From Streptomyces sp. Mut1 (GTDB lineage: Bacteria > Actinomycetota > Actinomycetes > Streptomycetales > Streptomycetaceae): a stretch of DNA of 64,000 bases. The stretch lies in assembly GCF_030719295.1 (NCBI RefSeq), contig NZ_CP120997.1, positions 6,954,001 to 7,018,000 on the forward strand, read 5' to 3'. This document shows positions 28,138-37,358 of the stretch, one piece after another (the stretch's first letter is position 1; every line of letters begins with the position of its first letter). Below the pieces are notes generated by a model that ran no database searches, was not told the DNA's origin, and saw only the letters and a program-made list of their open reading frames with translations. The position numbers and the translations under genes were made by a program.

Positions 28138-28668
28138 ATGGCACGGGCAGGGACGACGAGGAATCCGCTGGTGGCGGCGGCGATCGTGCTGACGGTCGCG
28201 GCGGCCGGCGCCGCGGGCTGGGGCGGGGTCTCCCGCTACCAGGCGGCGCACGACAGCTCGGCCGCGTACGCCGAGACCCGCGACGCGGTGCTGGCCGCGG
28301 GTGAGCAGGCCGTACAGAACATGAACACGCTCGACCACGCCCGGCTCGCCGAGGGGCTGGACAGCTGGGAGGACTCCACCACCGGGGACCTGCACCAGCA
28401 GCTCGTGGACGGGCGGGACGGGTTCGTGAAGCAGATCCAGGAGGCGAAGACCGTCAGCACCGCCAAGGTGCTGTCCGGCGCGGTCACCGAGCTCGACGAC
28501 CGGGCCGGGAAGGCCGGGGTCATGGTGGCGCTGCGGGTGACCGTGACCGCGCCGAAGGGCAAGCCCGCGGTGAAGGAGAGCCGGATGCTCGGGCAGCTCA
28601 CCCGCACCTCCGAGGGGTGGAAGCTCAGCGCCCTCGGCCAGGCGCCCGTCGGCAACACCGCCGGCTGA
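28138..28668 (+). CDS. Mce-associated membrane protein, type A copy 2
   Basis: This 176-residue protein repeats the layout of the 26920 protein: a short N-terminus, a membrane helix (PLVAAAIVLTVAAAGAAGW), then AYAETRDAVLAAGEQAVQNMNTLD and STTGDLHQQLVDGRDGF, ending TSEGWKLSALGQ. It begins 67 bp after the type B copy 1 gene, with GGGAGAGG upstream, and starts the second A-B unit. It should sit in the same membrane complex. Confidence 0.82.
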   Translation: MARAGTTRNPLVAAAIVLTVAAAGAAGWGGVSRYQAAHDSSAAYAETRDAVLAAGEQAVQNMNTLDHARLAEGLDSWEDSTTGDLHQQLVDGRDGFVKQIQEAKTVSTAKVLSGAVTELDDRAGKAGVMVALRVTVTAPKGKPAVKESRMLGQLTRTSEGWKLSALGQAPVGNTAG

Positions 28669-28703
28669 CACCCCCCGCCCCGCACCGAGAGGAACCCCCG
28701 GAC

Positions 28704-29483
28704 ATGTCGACGACCCGTCACCTCGTCAACCGTCGGCGCCGCCTGGCCACCGTCGCCACCGCGGAGCGCACCGCGACCGCCCCCGTCCGCACCCCCGCGG
28801 GCCCCGGCGGGCCTTCCGGCACCCCCGCGAAGGACGCCCCCGACGACGCTCCCGATGAGGCGTCCGAGGACCTCCCCGAAGCCGCCGCGGGCGATTTCGG
28901 GGACGACCCGGACGAGGAGTCGGCGAGCGACCCGGACCGGAAGAAGCCCGCCGCCCGGCGCCTGCCCCGCCTCCGCGTCCGGCTGCCCGCCGTCCTGTGC
29001 GCCCTGACCGTGCTGCTCGGCGCCTTTGCCGCCTGGGCGTTCACCTCGGCGGCGAGCCTGCGCGACGACCCCAGCCGGCAGAACACCGCGCTCACCGACA
29101 TCAGCCGCACCAGCGAGGTGAAGGGCCAGATCACCGAGGCCGTCGGCGCGGTCTTCTCGTACGACTACGCCTCACCGGCCAAGGCGGACAGCGCCGTGGC
29201 GAAGTACCTGACCGGCAAGGCGGTCCAGCAGCACCAGGACATGCTCGCCGAGGTCAGGGCCCAGGCGCCGAAGCAGAAGCTCGTCCTCACCACGACCGTC
29301 ACCGACAGCGGCGTGGAGATGCTGGACGGCGACCGGGCCCGGCTGCTGATCTTCGCCGACCAGAGCAACACCCGTACCGGCAAGTCCGAGGAGACCACCT
29401 ACGCCGCGGCCATGTTCGCCGTGGACGCCGTCCGCAAGGGCGACAGCTGGCGGATCTCCTCGATCGATACGTTCACCCGGTGA
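28704..29483 (+). CDS. Mce-associated membrane protein, type B copy 2
   Basis: This 259-residue protein has a long disordered cytoplasmic N-terminus (about 1-92, Pro/Ala/Asp-rich), one membrane helix (LPAVLCALTVLLGAFAAWAF) and an outer domain paralogous to the 27438 protein: LRDDPSRQNTALTD, VGAVFSYDYASP, LTGKAVQQHQDML and DSWRISSIDTFTR. It completes the A-B-A'-B' order. The ATG at 28704 has GAGAGGAA upstream. The extra N-terminal length is the main difference from copy 1. Confidence 0.82.
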   Translation: MSTTRHLVNRRRRLATVATAERTATAPVRTPAGPGGPSGTPAKDAPDDAPDEASEDLPEAAAGDFGDDPDEESASDPDRKKPAARRLPRLRVRLPAVLCALTVLLGAFAAWAFTSAASLRDDPSRQNTALTDISRTSEVKGQITEAVGAVFSYDYASPAKADSAVAKYLTGKAVQQHQDMLAEVRAQAPKQKLVLTTTVTDSGVEMLDGDRARLLIFADQSNTRTGKSEETTYAAAMFAVDAVRKGDSWRISSIDTFTR

Positions 29484-29502
29484 CCCACACAGGAGAGCAC
29501 GC

Positions 29503-30741
29503 ATGAGGTTCAACGGCACCATGCGCCGCGGATTCGGCGGCACCGCGGCGGCCGTCGCCGCGATGGCCGCGCTCACCGCGTCCCAGGCACCCCAGCTCGC
29601 CGCCCACAAGGACACCCCGGAGCAGCGCCAGGAGGCGGAGGACGTCACCTGGTCCGAGGTGCCCAACGACGACTCGTACCACACCGAACTCCCGCCGCTG
29701 AAGAGCCCGAAGCCGCCCAGGGCGGGGGAGAAGCAGACCCCGGCCGCCAAGCAGTCATGGGCCGAGGCGGGCATCCCGGCCACCGTGCTGGCCGCCTACC
29801 GCAAGGCCGAGAGCGCCCTCGGGCGCAGCGACCCCGGCTGCCGGCTGCCCTGGCAGTTACTGGCGGCGATCGGCAAGGTCGAGTCCGGGCACGCGGCCGG
29901 CGGCCGGGTCGACGCCCACGGCACGACGCTCTCCCCGATCCTCGGCCCGGTCCTCGACGGCGCCGGGTTCGCCCACATCGCGGACACCGACGGCGGGGCC
30001 TACGACGGGGACAAGACCTACGACCGGGCGGTCGGCCCGATGCAGTTCATCCCCTCGACCTGGGCCCACTGGGGCCGGGACGGCAACGGCGACGGACGCC
30101 GGGACCCCAACAACGTGTACGACGCGGCGCTGGCCGCGGGCGCCTACCTCTGTGCCGGACCGCGCGACCTGTCGGTCCCCGCCGACCTGGACCGGGCGAT
30201 CCTCAGCTACAACCACTCGGACACCTATCTGCGCACGGTGCTCTCCTGGCTGGAGTTCTACCGCAAGGGCACCCACCCGGTCTCCGACGGCAAGGGCGTC
30301 GTCCCCGGGAGCCCCGGCGCGGGCGGCCCGGAGGAGCCCAAGCACCCCGTGGGCGGGCCCGGCTCCGAGGACGGCGGCGGCATCGAGGTCGGCCCGCAGC
30401 CCAGCCCCAGCACGCGCCCGACCGCGCCGGGCTCCCAGGACCCGGACCCGGGCACCGGACCCACGCCGGGCGAATCGGGCTCCCTGGACCCGGGCGACAC
30501 CACCGGCCCCTCGCCCGACCCCACGGACCCCGGCACCACCCCGGACCCCGGCACCAGCCCCGACCCGGGCACCTCGCCCGACCCGGAGCCGAGCACGACG
30601 AAGCCGGACCCGGGCTGCACGACGACCACCCCGGCACCGGAGCCGAGCGACACGGGGGAGAGCTCCGCATCGCCCTCGTCCGGCCCCGCCGCGTCCGACG
30701 AGCCGTGCACCACGCCGACGCTGCCGCCCACGGCGGACTGA
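29503..30741 (+). CDS. Secreted lytic transglycosylase (MltB-like) with a TTA codon, last gene of the mce operon
   Basis: This 412-residue exported protein has a signal peptide (about 1-33), a lytic transglycosylase domain (about 85-250) and a Pro/Asp/Thr-rich tail with PDPGTS repeats (about 265-412) that could reach into the wall. The domain shows WQLLAAIGKVESGH with catalytic Glu127, AVGPMQFIPSTW and a Ca-loop-like DGNGDGRRDPNNVYDAALAAGAYLC. It cuts peptidoglycan strands. Leu119, eight residues before the catalytic Glu, is encoded by TTA (29857-29859), so translation should need the bldA tRNA. Location at the end of the mce operon suggests it opens the wall for the lipid conduit (inference). 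Confidence 0.88.
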   Translation: MRFNGTMRRGFGGTAAAVAAMAALTASQAPQLAAHKDTPEQRQEAEDVTWSEVPNDDSYHTELPPLKSPKPPRAGEKQTPAAKQSWAEAGIPATVLAAYRKAESALGRSDPGCRLPWQLLAAIGKVESGHAAGGRVDAHGTTLSPILGPVLDGAGFAHIADTDGGAYDGDKTYDRAVGPMQFIPSTWAHWGRDGNGDGRRDPNNVYDAALAAGAYLCAGPRDLSVPADLDRAILSYNHSDTYLRTVLSWLEFYRKGTHPVSDGKGVVPGSPGAGGPEEPKHPVGGPGSEDGGGIEVGPQPSPSTRPTAPGSQDPDPGTGPTPGESGSLDPGDTTGPSPDPTDPGTTPDPGTSPDPGTSPDPEPSTTKPDPGCTTTTPAPEPSDTGESSASPSSGPAASDEPCTTPTLPPTAD

Positions 30742-30745
30742 GAGC

Positions 30746-30770
30746 GGGGGGCGGCCGGGCCCCGGCCCCC
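30746..30770. terminator. GC-rich hairpin between convergent genes
   Basis: GGCCGG (30753-30758) and CCGGCC (30762-30767), with further flanking GGG/CCC pairs across one mismatch, lie in the 34-bp gap between the transglycosylase stop and the ligase stop. It is a plausible end for the long mce transcript. Confidence 0.5.
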
Positions 30771-30775
30771 GGGGC

Positions 30776-31840
30776 TCAGCCGCCGCCCGACAGCACCTCG
30801 GCCAGGTCGTAGCGCACGACCTCCTCCAACTGCGCGTACGTGCAGCTCTCCGGCGTACGGTCCGGCCGCCACCTGCGCCACTGGGCCGTGTGCCGGAACC
30901 GGTCGCCCTCCATGTGGTCGTAGGCCACCTCGCAGACCCGCTCCGGCCGCAACGGCACCCAGGACATGTCCTTCTTCCCCGACCAGCGGCTCGGGGCGCC
31001 GGGCAGCCGGGCGCCCTCGTGCGCCTCGGCCCGCGCCCAGGCACGCCACGGGTGGTCGTCGACCCCGGTCAGCAGGGGCTCCAGCTCGGTGACCAGCTCG
31101 GCGCGCCGCTTCATCGGGAAGGCCGCGCACACCCCGACGTGCTGGAGCGCGCCCGCCGCGTCGTAGAGGCCGAGCAGCAGGGAGCCGACGACCGGGCCGC
31201 TCTTGTGGAGGCGGTACCCGGCCACCACGCAGTCGGCGGTCCGCTCGTGCTTGATCTTGTACATGGCCCGGGTGTCGGGCCGGTAGGGCGCGTCGAGGGG
31301 TTTGGCGACGACACCGTCGAGCCCCGCCCCCTCGTACCGGTCGAACCATTCCCCGGCGACGGCCGGATCGGTGGTCGCGGGCGCCAGGTACACCGGCGCC
31401 GACGCCCCGGCGAGCGCGGCCTCCAGCACCGCGCGCCGGTCCGCCTGCGGGGTGTCCAGGAGCGAGTCGCCGCCCAGCGCGAGGAGGTCGAAGGCGACCA
31501 GGGCGGCCGGGGTGCGCTCGGCCAGCAGCCGCACCCGGGAGTCGGCGGGATGGATGCGCTCGCTGAGCCGGTCGAAGTCCAGCCGGCCGTCGTACGCGAC
31601 GACGATCTCACCGTCCACCACACAGCGCTCCGGGAGACTGTCCAGGACCGCGGCCACCACCTCGGGGAAGTACCGGGTCAGCGGCTTGCCGGTCCGGCTG
31701 CCGATCACCACCTCGTCGCCGTCCCGGTGCACGATCGCCCGGAAGCCGTCCCACTTGGCCTCGTACTGCATGCCCGGCGGGATCTTCTTCACCGACTTGG
31801 CGAGCATCGGCTTCACGGGCGGCATCACCGGCAGGTCCAT
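30776..31840 (-). CDS. ligC: ATP-dependent DNA ligase (LigC type)
   Basis: This 354-residue ligase has the adenylation motif EAKWDGFRAI with nucleophile Lys29, motif III VVDGEIVVAYDGRLDF, motif IV GLDGVVAKPLDAPY and motif V MYKIKHERTADCVVAGYR. A C-terminal OB-fold carries the end motif HMEGDRFRHTAQWRRWRPDR. Length equals actinobacterial LigC, a stand-alone ligase used in alternative end joining and base-excision repair. The ATG at 31840 follows CACAAT by 6 bases and has no ribosome site, so the message is probably leaderless. It is divergent from the polymerase gene. No Ku gene is present here. Confidence 0.92.
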   Translation of the reverse strand: MDLPVMPPVKPMLAKSVKKIPPGMQYEAKWDGFRAIVHRDGDEVVIGSRTGKPLTRYFPEVVAAVLDSLPERCVVDGEIVVAYDGRLDFDRLSERIHPADSRVRLLAERTPAALVAFDLLALGGDSLLDTPQADRRAVLEAALAGASAPVYLAPATTDPAVAGEWFDRYEGAGLDGVVAKPLDAPYRPDTRAMYKIKHERTADCVVAGYRLHKSGPVVGSLLLGLYDAAGALQHVGVCAAFPMKRRAELVTELEPLLTGVDDHPWRAWARAEAHEGARLPGAPSRWSGKKDMSWVPLRPERVCEVAYDHMEGDRFRHTAQWRRWRPDRTPESCTYAQLEEVVRYDLAEVLSGGG

Positions 31841-31916
31841 GGACCGATTGTGAACCGTACGGCGAGCGGAGTCTCCCGATATGCGGCATATGTGTGCCCG
31901 GCCTACGGTGGCCGAC

Positions 31917-32948
31917 ATGGCAGCAGCGGGCACAGCGGTGGAGCTGGAAGCAGCCGGACGGGCGGTCCGGCTCTCCCACCCGGACAAGATCTACTTCCCG
32001 GAGAAGGGCTACACGAAGAGGGACGTGGCCGAGTACTTCCTCGCCGTGGGTCCCGGCATCCTGCGCGCCCTGCGCGACCGGCCGACCACCCTCCAGCGGT
32101 TCGTGGACGGCGTCGAGGGCGAGTTCTTCTACCAGAAGCGCGCCCCCAAGAACCTCCCCGACTGGATTCCGACCACCGAGATCGCCTTCCCGAGCGGGCG
32201 CTCCGCCCGGGAGATGTGCCCCACCGAGGTGGCCGCCGTCATCTGGGCGGCCAACCTCGGCACGCTCACCTTCCACCCCTGGCCGGTCCGGGGCGGCGAC
32301 ACCGACCACCCCGACGAACTGCGCATCGACCTCGACCCGCAGCCCGGCACCGGCTACGCCGACGCGGTCCTGGCCGCCCGCGAACTGCGCGGCGTCCTGG
32401 ACGAGCACGGGCTGCGCGGCTGGCCGAAGACGTCCGGGGGCCGTGGCATCCACGTCTTCGTGCCCATCGAGCCGCGCTGGACGTTCACCGAGGTCCGGCG
32501 CGCGGCCATCGCCGTCGGGCGGGAGCTGGAGAGCCGGATGCCGGACCGGGTGACCACCGCCTGGTGGAAGGAGGAGCGGGGCGAGCGGATCTTCGTCGAC
32601 TACAACCAGACGGCCCGTGACCGGACCATCGCCTCCGCCTACTCGGTGCGCCCCTTCCCGCACGCCCCGGTCTCCGCACCGCTGCGCTGGGAGGAGCTGG
32701 ACGACGCCGAACCCCGCGACTTCGACATCCGCACCATGCCCGTGCGGTACGCGGAACACGGCGATGTCCACGCCGGCATGGACCAGGAGGCCTTCCGGCT
32801 CGACTCGCTGCTCGAACTCGCCGACCGGCACGCGAGCGACGGCGGCCCCGGCGACCTGCCCTACCCGCCCGAGTACCCGAAGATGCCCGGCGAACCGAAA
32901 CGGGTCCAGCCCAGTCGCGCCCGCCGCGACAAGGACGCGGACGCATGA
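31917..32948 (+). CDS. LigD-type polymerase/primase domain protein (PolDom)
   Basis: This 343-residue protein is a stand-alone LigD polymerase domain, an archaeo-eukaryotic-primase-fold enzyme that fills gaps and adds (ribo)nucleotides during end joining. Motifs: LRIDLDPQPG (catalytic D-x-D), KTSGGRGIHVFVPI (nucleotide binding, His), and FVDYNQTARDRTIASAYSVRP (third carboxylate and Arg). The ATG at 31917 lies 7 bases after TACGGT (31904-31909), so it is probably leaderless; ATG 31881 in the same frame is less likely. It faces LigC across 76 bp, so the two repair genes share one control region. Its stop overlaps the next gene. Confidence 0.9.
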   Translation: MAAAGTAVELEAAGRAVRLSHPDKIYFPEKGYTKRDVAEYFLAVGPGILRALRDRPTTLQRFVDGVEGEFFYQKRAPKNLPDWIPTTEIAFPSGRSAREMCPTEVAAVIWAANLGTLTFHPWPVRGGDTDHPDELRIDLDPQPGTGYADAVLAARELRGVLDEHGLRGWPKTSGGRGIHVFVPIEPRWTFTEVRRAAIAVGRELESRMPDRVTTAWWKEERGERIFVDYNQTARDRTIASAYSVRPFPHAPVSAPLRWEELDDAEPRDFDIRTMPVRYAEHGDVHAGMDQEAFRLDSLLELADRHASDGGPGDLPYPPEYPKMPGEPKRVQPSRARRDKDADA

Positions 32949-34039
32949 GCGAACCGGCGCCCGCCGCCGGGCCCGACGCCCCGCACGGGGCGCACGGCCG
33001 GCCGCTGACGCGGGGCCAGAAGTGGGCCGGGTTCAAACAGTCCCCGTACTTCCCGGCGACGGTCCTGCTGCTCATCCTCGCTGCCGCCGCCGGACTCTTC
33101 GCCGGCTCCTACACGTACGCCATGGCCAACCCGACCCCGCACCGCATCCCCACCGCCGTGGTCAGCCGGCCCGACACCGCACGCGGCAAGGAGTTCGTCG
33201 CCGCGATGGACAAGGCCCTGGACGCCTCCCTGGTCATCCGTGTCTTCCCGACACCGGCCGCCGCGCGCGAGGCGCTGGAGGAGCAGGAGGTCTTCGCGAT
33301 CGTGCGGTCCGGCGAGCAAGGGGTGCGGTTCGACGTGGCCGCGGCCTCCGGGGCGGCCGTCGCCCAGCTGCTGGCCGAGTCCGCGGTGAAGGTGGGGGAC
33401 ACACTCGGCATCCCGGTCGCCGTGCGGGACGTCAAACCCCTCCAGAAGGGCGACCCGCGCGGACTCGCCCTCTTCTACATCTCGCTCGCCGCCGTGATCG
33501 TCGGCTTCGTCGGTGCCATTCAGCTCAGCGTGCACGCCCGGGACCTGATCCCGCTGGAGCGGATCGCGTTCACGCTCGCCTACTCGCTGCTCGGCGCCTT
33601 CGCCATCGCCTCCGTGGTGGACTGGCTGCTCGGGGCCGTCGACCTGCCCTTCGTGGAGTCCTGGCTGATCCTGGCGTTCACGATGTTCACCTCCGGCATG
33701 GTCTTCACCATGTTCAACACCCTGATCGGCCGCTGGGCGATGCTCCCGACCTGGGGCGTGATGGTGCTCCTGGGCAACCCGTCCTCCGGCGGAGCCGTCT
33801 CCTGGCCGCTGCTGCCCTCGCTGCTCGGACACATCGGCCGCTGGCTGCCCCCGGGCGCTTCCGTCAACGCCCAGCACACCGCCGTGTACTACCAGGGCCA
33901 TCAGCGGATCTTCCCCTTCCTGGTGCTCGCGATCTGGTCGCTGGTCTCGTGCACGGTCTTCTGGGTGTGGCGCCACCGCCACCCCGGAGGCCGCGACCAC
34001 ATGCCCCAGCACGCGGCGACGGACACCGCGGCCGGCTGA
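32945..34039 (+). CDS. DUF3533/YhgE-like membrane protein
   Basis: This 364-residue membrane protein has one N-terminal helix (VLLLILAAAAGLFAGSYTY, about 38-58). An extracytoplasmic region follows (about 60-165: TAVVSRPDTARGKEFVAAMDKAL..., IVRSGEQGVRFDVA). Five to six helices follow (about 170-345), a topology like ABC-2 permease or YhgE/Pip proteins. The loop GNPSSGGAVSWPLLP is typical of the family. There is no ATPase beside it. Its ATG overlaps the polymerase stop (ATGA), an unexpected link of a membrane protein to a repair gene. Function unknown. Confidence 0.75.
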   Translation: MSEPAPAAGPDAPHGAHGRPLTRGQKWAGFKQSPYFPATVLLLILAAAAGLFAGSYTYAMANPTPHRIPTAVVSRPDTARGKEFVAAMDKALDASLVIRVFPTPAAAREALEEQEVFAIVRSGEQGVRFDVAAASGAAVAQLLAESAVKVGDTLGIPVAVRDVKPLQKGDPRGLALFYISLAAVIVGFVGAIQLSVHARDLIPLERIAFTLAYSLLGAFAIASVVDWLLGAVDLPFVESWLILAFTMFTSGMVFTMFNTLIGRWAMLPTWGVMVLLGNPSSGGAVSWPLLPSLLGHIGRWLPPGASVNAQHTAVYYQGHQRIFPFLVLAIWSLVSCTVFWVWRHRHPGGRDHMPQHAATDTAAG

Positions 34040-34186
34040 TCCCGGGCGCCCGCTCCGCGACTCGCCACGGCTGTGGCGGCACGGAAACGCGATTTCTCCT
34101 TACTGTGGGTAAACAATGATCCCCGGGTTCGTCACGGCCCGTCGCCGAGCCCTCGGCAGCACCCGTCCAGCAGTGGGGAGTTCGAG

Positions 34187-35137
34187 ATGGACCGCAGAAG
34201 CTTCAGCCGGCGGATTCTGATGGGCGGCGGGGTCGCGGCCGCGACCGGTGTGACATCGTTGTCCCTCCCCCCTTCCGAGGCCGTCGCCACCCCGTACCCG
34301 CTGAGACGGGCGCCCGCCGGGGGAGTGGTCCGCCACATCCGGATGTACGTGGAGAAGCTGCCGGACGGCCGGCTGGGCTACGGGCTGGAGAAGGGCGGGG
34401 CGACCGTCCCGGGGCCGCTCATCGAGCTCAACGAGGGCGACACCCTGCACATCGAGTTCGTGAACACCCTGGACGTGCCGGCCGGCCTGCACGCGCACGG
34501 CGTCGACTACGACATCGCCAGCGACGGCACCCGGATGAACCACAGCACCGTCGAGCCGGGCGGCACCCGCACCTACACCTGGCGCACGCACACCCCGGGC
34601 CCGCGCCGCGACGGCACCTGGCAGCCCGGCAGCGCCGGCTACTGGCACTACCACGACCACGCCGTCGGCTCGGACCACGGAACCGGCGGCATCCGCAAGG
34701 GTCTGTACGGGCCGCTGGTCGTCCGGCGACGGGGCGACATCCTGCCGGACCGCACGATCACGATCGTCTTCAACGACATGTCGATCAACAACACCCCGGC
34801 CGGCAGGAGCCCCGACTTCGAGGCCACGCTCGGGGACCGCCTCGAAGTCGTCATGATCACGCACGGCGACTTCTACCACACGTTCCACGTGCACGGTCAC
34901 CGCTGGGCGGACAACCGTACGGGTCTGCTCACCGGACCCGACGACCCCAGCCGGATCGTGGACACGAAGATCGTCGGACCGGCGGACTCCTTCGGCTTCC
35001 AGGTCATCGCGGGCGAACACGTGGGCGCGGGCGCCTGGATGTACCACTGCCACGTGCAGAGCCACGCAGACCGGGGCATGGGCGGGATGCTGCTCGTCGC
35101 CGACCGGGACGGGACCGTACCCGGGCACAGCGGGTAG
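34187..35137 (+). CDS. Small laccase (two-domain multicopper oxidase), Tat-exported
   Basis: This 316-residue protein matches the Streptomyces small laccase (SLAC/EpoA). It has a Tat signal ([12 protein letters not shown] near the N-terminus), then copper ligands in [33 protein letters not shown] and [17 protein letters not shown], the last supplying the type-1 Cys and bridging His. Two-domain laccases work as trimers and oxidise phenols with O2; in Streptomyces they affect morphology and copper response. ATG at 34187 has GGGGAG upstream. It stands alone between the membrane protein and the helicase. Confidence 0.92.
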   Translation: MDRRSFSRRILMGGGVAAATGVTSLSLPPSEAVATPYPLRRAPAGGVVRHIRMYVEKLPDGRLGYGLEKGGATVPGPLIELNEGDTLHIEFVNTLDVPAGLHAHGVDYDIASDGTRMNHSTVEPGGTRTYTWRTHTPGPRRDGTWQPGSAGYWHYHDHAVGSDHGTGGIRKGLYGPLVVRRRGDILPDRTITIVFNDMSINNTPAGRSPDFEATLGDRLEVVMITHGDFYHTFHVHGHRWADNRTGLLTGPDDPSRIVDTKIVGPADSFGFQVIAGEHVGAGAWMYHCHVQSHADRGMGGMLLVADRDGTVPGHSG

Positions 35138-35147
35138 CGGCCGCGCC

Positions 35148-37358
35148 TCAGCCGTCGACCGGCAGCGTCCGCTCGTCCGTCCCGGTCCGCAGCCGCTGCT
35201 GCTCCTCCTCCACGATGCGGCGCGCCAGCGCCCCCTCCGACACGTCCACGGCGTCCGGGGTCGTCTCCGCGACATCGCTGCGCCGGGCGTACGCGTCGAA
35301 CAGGCGCTCCTTGCGGGCCAGGATGTCCAGCATCCGCTGGTCGACGCTGTCCGCCGCGAGCAGCCGGTGTACCTGGACCGTCCGTATCTGGCCCATCCGG
35401 TGGGCGCGGGCCACGGCCTGGTGTTCCGTCGTCGGCTTGATCTGCGGTTCGCAGAGGATCACGACGGACGCGGCCTGCATGTTCAGCCCGATGCCGCCGG
35501 CCTGGATCTGGCTCAGCAGGACCGCGTGGCCGGGCACCGCGGTGAAGCCGTCGATCAGCTCCTGGCGCCTTGCCGCCGCCACGCTCCCCGACAGCGGGCC
35601 GAACACGCCGTCCCCCAGAGCCTCGCGCACGGTTTCCAGCACCTCGCGGAAGTAGGAGAACACCACGACCTTCGCGCCGTTGCCCGCCGCCTCCGCGACC
35701 AGTTCGCGCAGCCGGTTCAGCTTGGCGGAGCTCTCCGGACACGCGTAGGCCGCCCGGCGCATCCGCATGAAATGACCGGTGGCCACCGCCTCCCGGTAGG
35801 CCCGCAGATCGTCCTCGCTGAACTCCTCCCACTCGTCCACCTGCACCAGGGCGGGCAGCTCGGTGAGCACATCCTGCTGGTTGCGCCGCAGATAGGCGGG
35901 GGCGACGGCCCGGCGGAACGCCTGCGAGCCCGCGGCGCCGTGCCGCGTGCTGATGGCGGGGGCCAGCTCCGGCTGGAGCCGGCGGACGAGGTTACGGAAT
36001 TCCTCCACCCGGTTCTCCATCGGCGTCCCGGTCAGGAACAGCACCCGCTCGGTCCGCCGCGACCAGCCGGACACCGCTTGGGAGCGGCGGGTGGCCGGAT
36101 TCTTCACGTAGTGGGCCTCGTCGACCACGAGCATCCCGGGCCGGACACCGCTGTCCTCCGCGTCCGGCAGGGTGTGCAGGGTGTCGAAGGTGGTCAGGGC
36201 GACCCCGCCGTCCTCGCGCCACTCGGCGAACGCCTCCCGCCGCTGCGGCCCGTGCACCGGCAGGGCGCGCAGCGTGGACCTGGCGCGGATCTCCCGGGTC
36301 CAGTTGATCAGGACGCTCGCCGGGCACACCACCAGGAAGTGCGTCTCCCCGCCCGCCGCGAGATGGGCCAGGGCCGCGATGGCCTGGACGGTCTTGCCGA
36401 GCCCCATCTCGTCGCCTAGGATCACCCGCTTCTGCGCGAGCGCGAAGCGCGCGCCGAACGACTGGTAGCCGCGCAGCGAGACCCGCAGCCGGGTGTCGTC
36501 CAGCCGCAGCCCGCGCACCCGGCCGGCGATGCCCGAGGGCAGGAAGCCCTCGGCCGCGTCCCGGTCGGGGCCGGTGCCCGACATCTCGGCGAGCAGGCTG
36601 TAGTACTCGGCCGGGCGCAGCTCGAAGTCGACCCAGGCGGCGACCGGCGAGTCCGGCTCCCGCAGCAGGTCGGCCGACACCTGCCCGAACAGCAACGGCA
36701 GTTCACGCTCCACCGCGTCGGCGACGGCCGCCCGGACGCCGGCCACGGCCTCCCGCGCCCCGGCCCGCGCCCGCCGTCCCGTGAAGAGCATCCGCAGCCG
36801 GTCCCGCGCCGGTCCGGCCGCCGTCAGCAAGGGCTCCAGGCGCTCGGCGAGCCGGCGGGCCCCGTCCACCGCGCGCCGTACGTCCGGACCCGCCTCCACC
36901 AGCCGGTACACCGCGCCGACCAGGGCGCTCGTGGCGTCGTCCGGGGCGTCCACGTCGATGCGCACCGCGACGGTGTCCCGCACCGCGTGCGCGATCTGGC
37001 CCGCCGCGGCCAGGGCCTGGTCGGCGGTCTGCGCGCCGACGCCGGGGATCTGGCGGAGCTCGTGGCGGCTCGCCCCGTACACCTGGCCGACCGTGGTGAA
37101 GCCCGCCTGCTCGACCGCGCCGAGGCGCAGCCGGCCCTCGGTGACGTCCTTGAGGCGGGAGACGGGGATGGAAGCGAGGCCGGAGCGGACCAGGACGTCG
37201 AGCAGCGGGTCCAGAGCGGTGCGCACGGCGGCGACGGCACGGGCGTGGTCCGCGAGCACTCCACGGGCCGCTTCCAGCAGGCTGTCGGCGCGCGCGAGCA
37301 GCTCCCGGGCGGCCCGCCCGGTCGGTGCCCCGCCCTCCGTGGACCCGGCCTCAGTCAT
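35148..37358 (-). CDS. SNF2-family DEAH helicase with N-terminal helix-hairpin-helix region
   Basis: This 736-residue ATPase belongs to the SNF2/Rad54-like superfamily. The N-terminal 300 residues contain a helix-hairpin-helix-like segment (HELRQIPGVGAQTADQAL, about 95-112) that may bind DNA. The motor carries motif I GDEMGLGKT (about 312-320), DEAH at VVDEAHYVKN (about 410), motif III LTGTPMENR and motif VI AVARAHRMGQ. These proteins translocate on double-stranded DNA and remodel protein-DNA complexes. No nuclease or methylase neighbours suggest a defence role. ATG 37358. Confidence 0.88.
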   Translation of the reverse strand: MTEAGSTEGGAPTGRAARELLARADSLLEAARGVLADHARAVAAVRTALDPLLDVLVRSGLASIPVSRLKDVTEGRLRLGAVEQAGFTTVGQVYGASRHELRQIPGVGAQTADQALAAAGQIAHAVRDTVAVRIDVDAPDDATSALVGAVYRLVEAGPDVRRAVDGARRLAERLEPLLTAAGPARDRLRMLFTGRRARAGAREAVAGVRAAVADAVERELPLLFGQVSADLLREPDSPVAAWVDFELRPAEYYSLLAEMSGTGPDRDAAEGFLPSGIAGRVRGLRLDDTRLRVSLRGYQSFGARFALAQKRVILGDEMGLGKTVQAIAALAHLAAGGETHFLVVCPASVLINWTREIRARSTLRALPVHGPQRREAFAEWREDGGVALTTFDTLHTLPDAEDSGVRPGMLVVDEAHYVKNPATRRSQAVSGWSRRTERVLFLTGTPMENRVEEFRNLVRRLQPELAPAISTRHGAAGSQAFRRAVAPAYLRRNQQDVLTELPALVQVDEWEEFSEDDLRAYREAVATGHFMRMRRAAYACPESSAKLNRLRELVAEAAGNGAKVVVFSYFREVLETVREALGDGVFGPLSGSVAAARRQELIDGFTAVPGHAVLLSQIQAGGIGLNMQAASVVILCEPQIKPTTEHQAVARAHRMGQIRTVQVHRLLAADSVDQRMLDILARKERLFDAYARRSDVAETTPDAVDVSEGALARRIVEEEQQRLRTGTDERTLPVDG

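Noticed and set aside
30520..30610. Repeated CCGGACCCCGGCACC-like units that look like a short tandem array
   Set aside because: They encode the Pro-Asp-Pro-Gly-Thr repeats of the transglycosylase tail in frame. There are no spacers of constant length and no cas genes, so it is not a CRISPR.
35148..37358. SNF2 helicase as part of a phage-defence island
   Set aside because: No methylase, nuclease, DISARM, BREX or Dnd-type neighbour is present, and codon use matches the surroundings. It stands alone.
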